Assembly (NCBI GenBank): GCA_016181585.1
Contig: JACOYX010000004.1
Span: 1 to 33,544 of the forward strand
Source: Candidatus Sungiibacteriota bacterium
Lineage (GTDB): Bacteria > Patescibacteriota > Minisyncoccia > Sungbacterales > HO2-52-23
Reading direction: 5' to 3'
Length of the DNA stretch: 33,544 nucleotides
Numbering within the stretch: position 1 is the first letter of the stretch; every line of letters begins with the position of its first letter. The notes under the pieces are model-generated. The model did no database searches, was not told the origin of the DNA, and worked only from the letters and a program-made list of their open reading frames with translations. This document shows, piece by piece, positions 30,981 through 33,544 of this stretch. Made by a program: the position numbers and the translations under genes.

Positions 30981-31706
30981 TTATGCGCCCATCCTGCGCT
31001 CGCGCCGCGCATAGTTTTGCATTATCGCATCAAACTCTTCGGTAGTAAAATCCGGCCAAAGTGTTTCGGTAAATGAAAGTTGGGCGTTTGCCATCTGGAG
31101 CATTAAAGCTCCGCCGGAAAGATGAGGGTCTCCTTCACAGCCAGTGCGAATATATAAATCCACATTTGGAATACAGCCGCTGGTCAAACAAGTTCGCAAA
31201 AGTTTTTCGGAAGTAAAACTATTATTAAACATTTCTCCGTTTGGCGGTAACTGCCCTATTGCGGAGCAAATATCCCGCACGCCATCATACGCAAGTAAAA
31301 GCGCAAACACGCGTTGATTATTCTGCGCCGTTTTATACTCAAGCGCCCGAATATCGCTTGCGAGCTTCTCCGGCAATTTAGTTCTCCATTCCCCTATTGC
31401 GCGAAATTGGATTCCTCGTGCATCATTCCTAAGTTTCTTCTCCACTTCAACAATCGCCTCACGGAGCAGGAGGTATAAATACTGAAGCTCAATTTCCGAC
31501 CGCCGCTCAAGATTTTCATACGACAGCGCCCAAAAAACAAGATGCTTAATATCATATTCCCACGCCGCATCAAATATTTTTTTGAAAATTTCAAATCCAG
31601 TCCGATGACCTGCCCATTGCGGAAATCCCCGCCGCCGCGCATAACGCCTGTTTCCGTCCGGAACAATAAATACCGCTTGAGGGAACTCTCTTTCACTGCT
31701 TGCCAT
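30981..31706 (-). CDS. uppS: Isoprenyl transferase, divergent UppS-like
   Basis: A 241-residue cis-prenyltransferase that would make the undecaprenyl carrier for peptidoglycan. Family blocks: IVPDGNRRYARRRG with the metal-binding Asp, GHRTGFEIFKKIFD, LVFWALSYENLERRSEIE, and DLYIRTGCEGDPHLSGGALMLQMANAQLSFTETLWPDF. The usual RTGGExRxSNF is altered to RTGCEGDPHLSGG, which may affect the diphosphate site. ATG 31706 has AAAGGAGGA about 9 nt upstream. The start overlaps the 3' end of the adjacent recombinase frame by 14 nt, but that frame is an integration by-product. Confidence 0.87.
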   Translation of the reverse strand: MASSEREFPQAVFIVPDGNRRYARRRGFPQWAGHRTGFEIFKKIFDAAWEYDIKHLVFWALSYENLERRSEIELQYLYLLLREAIVEVEKKLRNDARGIQFRAIGEWRTKLPEKLASDIRALEYKTAQNNQRVFALLLAYDGVRDICSAIGQLPPNGEMFNNSFTSEKLLRTCLTSGCIPNVDLYIRTGCEGDPHLSGGALMLQMANAQLSFTETLWPDFTTEEFDAIMQNYARRERRMGA

Positions 31707-33249
31707 TTCGCCATTCCTCCTTTAAAATATCGTGGAAGGTACTAGATGGTACAACGAGTGTGGAGAGAATAAGTTTTCGGGCCTGTAGCTTAGTGGCAGA
31801 GCACCCGCCTTGCACGCGGGGTATGGGAGTTCGATTCTCCCCAGGTCCACCAGAATGAATTTGAAGAAAAATTTGGCTCGGTGCTTCGCGCCTCGTTGGG
31901 CAAATCGGCAAGGAAATCCCACGGAGTTTTCCAATCCACCGAGAGGCCTCAGTTATCCAGTTACGCATAAGTCCGAGCGAGCGGCTTCCTTTGCGTTCAA
32001 AATCACTCAACTGCTCCTCTAAAGTCTTCTTTTCAGACATAAGGCGGTTCTTAGTCTCTTGATACTCCACAAGCTCAAACGAACCTCCAAGATAGCCGTC
32101 CGTGAGGCGGTCAATTTTAGTTTTCAGTTCGGCTATCTTGCCTCGTAGATTTTGAACGAAAATATCTGATGAGTGGCGGGCTTCGCCCGTTTCTTTCTCT
32201 AACCTCTCTAAATACTTTTCTCGCCACTCATCGGGTAAAGAAACTTTTTGAACTTGCTCTATCACTTGTTTCGTTAATTCCTCCTCACGCAAAAAGCGGG
32301 TTTGCGAACAAACAACAGTTTTGCTTTTGAAAGTGCAATGATAATAGTGATAAACTTTGCCGTTTCGTTTTATTTTCCGCTCGGCAGTAATCGCATAGCC
32401 ACACTCTCCACAAGTCGCAAACCCGAGAAATTGAAAGTTTTTATCTCCTCGCTTTTTGCGTGGCTTTCCATTTTGAATAAGTGCCTCCTGTATGCGGTCA
32501 AAAAGTTTCTTAGAAATCATCGGCTTATGCGTTCCTTCGTGCACCTCTCCACGATAACGAAAATGTCCGTAGTAAAATGGGTTAGTGAGAATATTAAAAA
32601 CAGAGGAGAGGTGCAACGGCTTGCCACCATTGCCAACAAGCCCAAGAGAAAACATTTTGTCTCTGATTCTCGTAAGCGTATATTGTCCCGAGGCAAAAGC
32701 TTCCAAAGATTCTTTTACTTTTCCGAAAGTCTTTTTGTCTGGCTCAATCGTCCGAAGTCGTGGCTCGTTGAAATATCCTAAAGGAGCTTTTGCCGATAAC
32801 TCGCCACGCCTGATTTTCTGCCGTATGCCTCGCAAAATGTTTTCTCGTAAATTGTCGGTGTAATACTTTGCCTGACCGAAAGCGACAGAGAGCATAAACT
32901 TGCCTTGAGGCGTAGCCTCAAACCAAAAAGTGGGGAATTTTAGCGACTGAATTTTCAAGGTATCCACAAGATAGATAACCCTGCCACCGTCTATGCTATT
33001 CCTCGCTAATCTATCGGGATTCCACGCTAAAATGCCCCGTGCCGTGCCTTTCTCCACTTCGCCAAGCATTTCATTAAACACCGCTCTACCCGGCTCTTTG
33101 GCGGTCTTACTCTCGTAATATTCCTTGGTAATAAAAAGATTGTTCTGCTTTGCGAATTCCCTAAGCTCCGTAAGCTGTGCCTCAATAGAAAGCACCTGTC
33201 GCTCTTCGTCCTCCGATGATTTCCTGCAATAAATGAAATATTTAGTCAT
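31693..33249 (-). CDS. Large serine recombinase inserted at tRNA-Ala
   Basis: A 518-residue site-specific recombinase of an integrated element. Resolvase domain 1-145 (YCRKSSEDEERQ with the catalytic Ser at 11/12), recombinase domain about 165-265, zinc ribbon about 285-325 (CGECGYAIT..YHYHC..VVCSQTR), coiled coil about 370-435. The last about 45 residues (GENRTPIPRVQGGCSATKLQARK and beyond) are antisense to tRNA-Ala and the uppS leader, so the true protein end probably lies near residue 470. From WITEAS on, a different minus frame gives TPWDFLADLPNEARSTEP, so a frameshift near 31940 is possible. The element lies to the right of the window; the tRNA 3' end is the attachment site. Confidence 0.9.
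   Translation of the reverse strand: MTKYFIYCRKSSEDEERQVLSIEAQLTELREFAKQNNLFITKEYYESKTAKEPGRAVFNEMLGEVEKGTARGILAWNPDRLARNSIDGGRVIYLVDTLKIQSLKFPTFWFEATPQGKFMLSVAFGQAKYYTDNLRENILRGIRQKIRRGELSAKAPLGYFNEPRLRTIEPDKKTFGKVKESLEAFASGQYTLTRIRDKMFSLGLVGNGGKPLHLSSVFNILTNPFYYGHFRYRGEVHEGTHKPMISKKLFDRIQEALIQNGKPRKKRGDKNFQFLGFATCGECGYAITAERKIKRNGKVYHYYHCTFKSKTVVCSQTRFLREEELTKQVIEQVQKVSLPDEWREKYLERLEKETGEARHSSDIFVQNLRGKIAELKTKIDRLTDGYLGGSFELVEYQETKNRLMSEKKTLEEQLSDFERKGSRSLGLMRNWITEASRWIGKLRGISLPICPTRREAPSQIFLQIHSGGPGENRTPIPRVQGGCSATKLQARKLILSTLVVPSSTFHDILKEEWRNGKQ
31779..31852 (+). tRNA. tRNA-Ala(TGC)
   Basis: A 74-nt tRNA with encoded CCA. Acceptor GGGCCTG/CAGGTCC (one G-T), D arm GCTT/GAGC, anticodon CCCGC-CTTGCAC-GCGGG (TGC), T arm GGGAG..CTCCC, discriminator A. 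The recombinase at 31693-33249 is transcribed through its antisense strand. Confidence 0.95.
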
Positions 33250-33253
33250 ATTT

Positions 33254-33442
33254 TTATCGGTCTTTTTTCAAAGCCATATACCAAAGAGCAATCATTATGG
33301 GTGGATTGATATAAAAGTGCTGTTGTAATTGTGGGTGTAGTTGAACGCCGTCAGCCCATGACTGAAACAGCATGAGAAAATCGAACGCAACTATTATAGA
33401 AAATAATATTGCGAAAACACCATAAGACCATTTAATACGCAT
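33254..33442 (-). CDS. Small two-TM membrane protein in the right-hand element
   Basis: A 62-residue hydrophobic protein (MRIKWSYGVFAILFSIIVAFDF...) with two membrane helices (about 5-27 and 40-58) and a basic C-terminus. It ends 4 nt before the recombinase ATG, so the two are co-transcribed. No ribosome site is clear; ATG 33442 is the first in a good context, with the frame open 15 codons further. It probably belongs to the integrated element. Confidence 0.55.
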   Translation of the reverse strand: MRIKWSYGVFAILFSIIVAFDFLMLFQSWADGVQLHPQLQQHFYINPPIMIALWYMALKKDR

Positions 33443-33544
33443 ATGTATTTTTAATTTTAGCCCATCGGCTCTTGCGTGATAACGCAAAACAAATTTTATT
33501 TGTAGAACCGCCGCCTTGCTTCGGGAACGCTCTCGGTGGATTGG

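Noticed and set aside
30858-31076. 72-codon plus-strand frame
   Set aside because: It consists of the right half of repeat D and antisense of uppS; kept only as evidence on the repeat.
1-33544. CRISPR array or defence island
   Set aside because: No regularly spaced short repeats and no cas genes; the dispersed repeats are far apart and irregular.

Overview
The window looks like a chromosome segment of a Candidate Phyla Radiation (Patescibacteria, probably Parcubacteria-like) bacterium. The reasons are the small tightly packed genes, the scarcity of Shine-Dalgarno sequences, a divergent UppS-like prenyltransferase and MraY, an AspRS without its GAD insertion, a group I intron in a tRNA, and many small proteins without clear relatives. 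The assignment rests on gene style only, because no rRNA or ribosomal protein is present.

Layout. Both edges are tRNA integration boundaries. On the left a truncated large serine recombinase runs (+) into the 3' end of tRNA-Asn(GTT), which carries a group I intron in its anticodon loop. On the right an intact large serine recombinase runs (-) through tRNA-Ala(TGC). The roughly 31 kb between them is mostly resident chromosome. From 1.5 to 21.9 kb nearly everything is on the minus strand: rpoD and dnaG (with a tiny overlapping leader ORF before dnaG); a methyltransferase and a kinase-like gene bracketed by perfect 78-bp direct repeats; a HEPN-like gene overlapping the end of guaA; tRNA-Ser(GGA); a RdgB/HAM1-like nucleotidase; HtpX; a two-gene cassette of unknown function; scpA-scpB-dacA-mraY (chromosome segregation and cell wall); aspS; and an operon of alpha-oxoamine synthase, formyltransferase and multi-TM sensor histidine kinase. 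The only plus-strand gene in this part with a clear promoter, leader and terminator is an orphan unit at 6.46-7.61 kb. From 22 to 25.3 kb the plus strand carries plsC and an RND/MMPL exporter. The 25.3-31 kb part is more accessory: a tRNA-Lys(TTT) inside an extended stem, a decayed tpiA-folD fusion, a membrane-anchored alginate-lyase-like protein, a mannitol-1-phosphate dehydrogenase-like protein, a small unknown gene and a UppS-like gene.

A dispersed repeat beginning AGACCTACTG occurs four times (about 12.0, 16.4, 25.6 and 30.8 kb), once as a perfect 51-bp hairpin and once as a 213-bp element with inverted ends. It behaves like a MITE and forms the C-terminal codons of two small genes.

Most interesting candidate system: the alpha-oxoamine synthase - formyltransferase - multi-TM histidine kinase operon (2-nt gap, then ATGA overlap). 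Its layout recalls the CqsA/CqsS and LqsA/LqsS cell-signalling pairs, with an added formyltransferase, and it faces divergent acyltransferase and exporter genes. This reading is inference from family membership and gene order.
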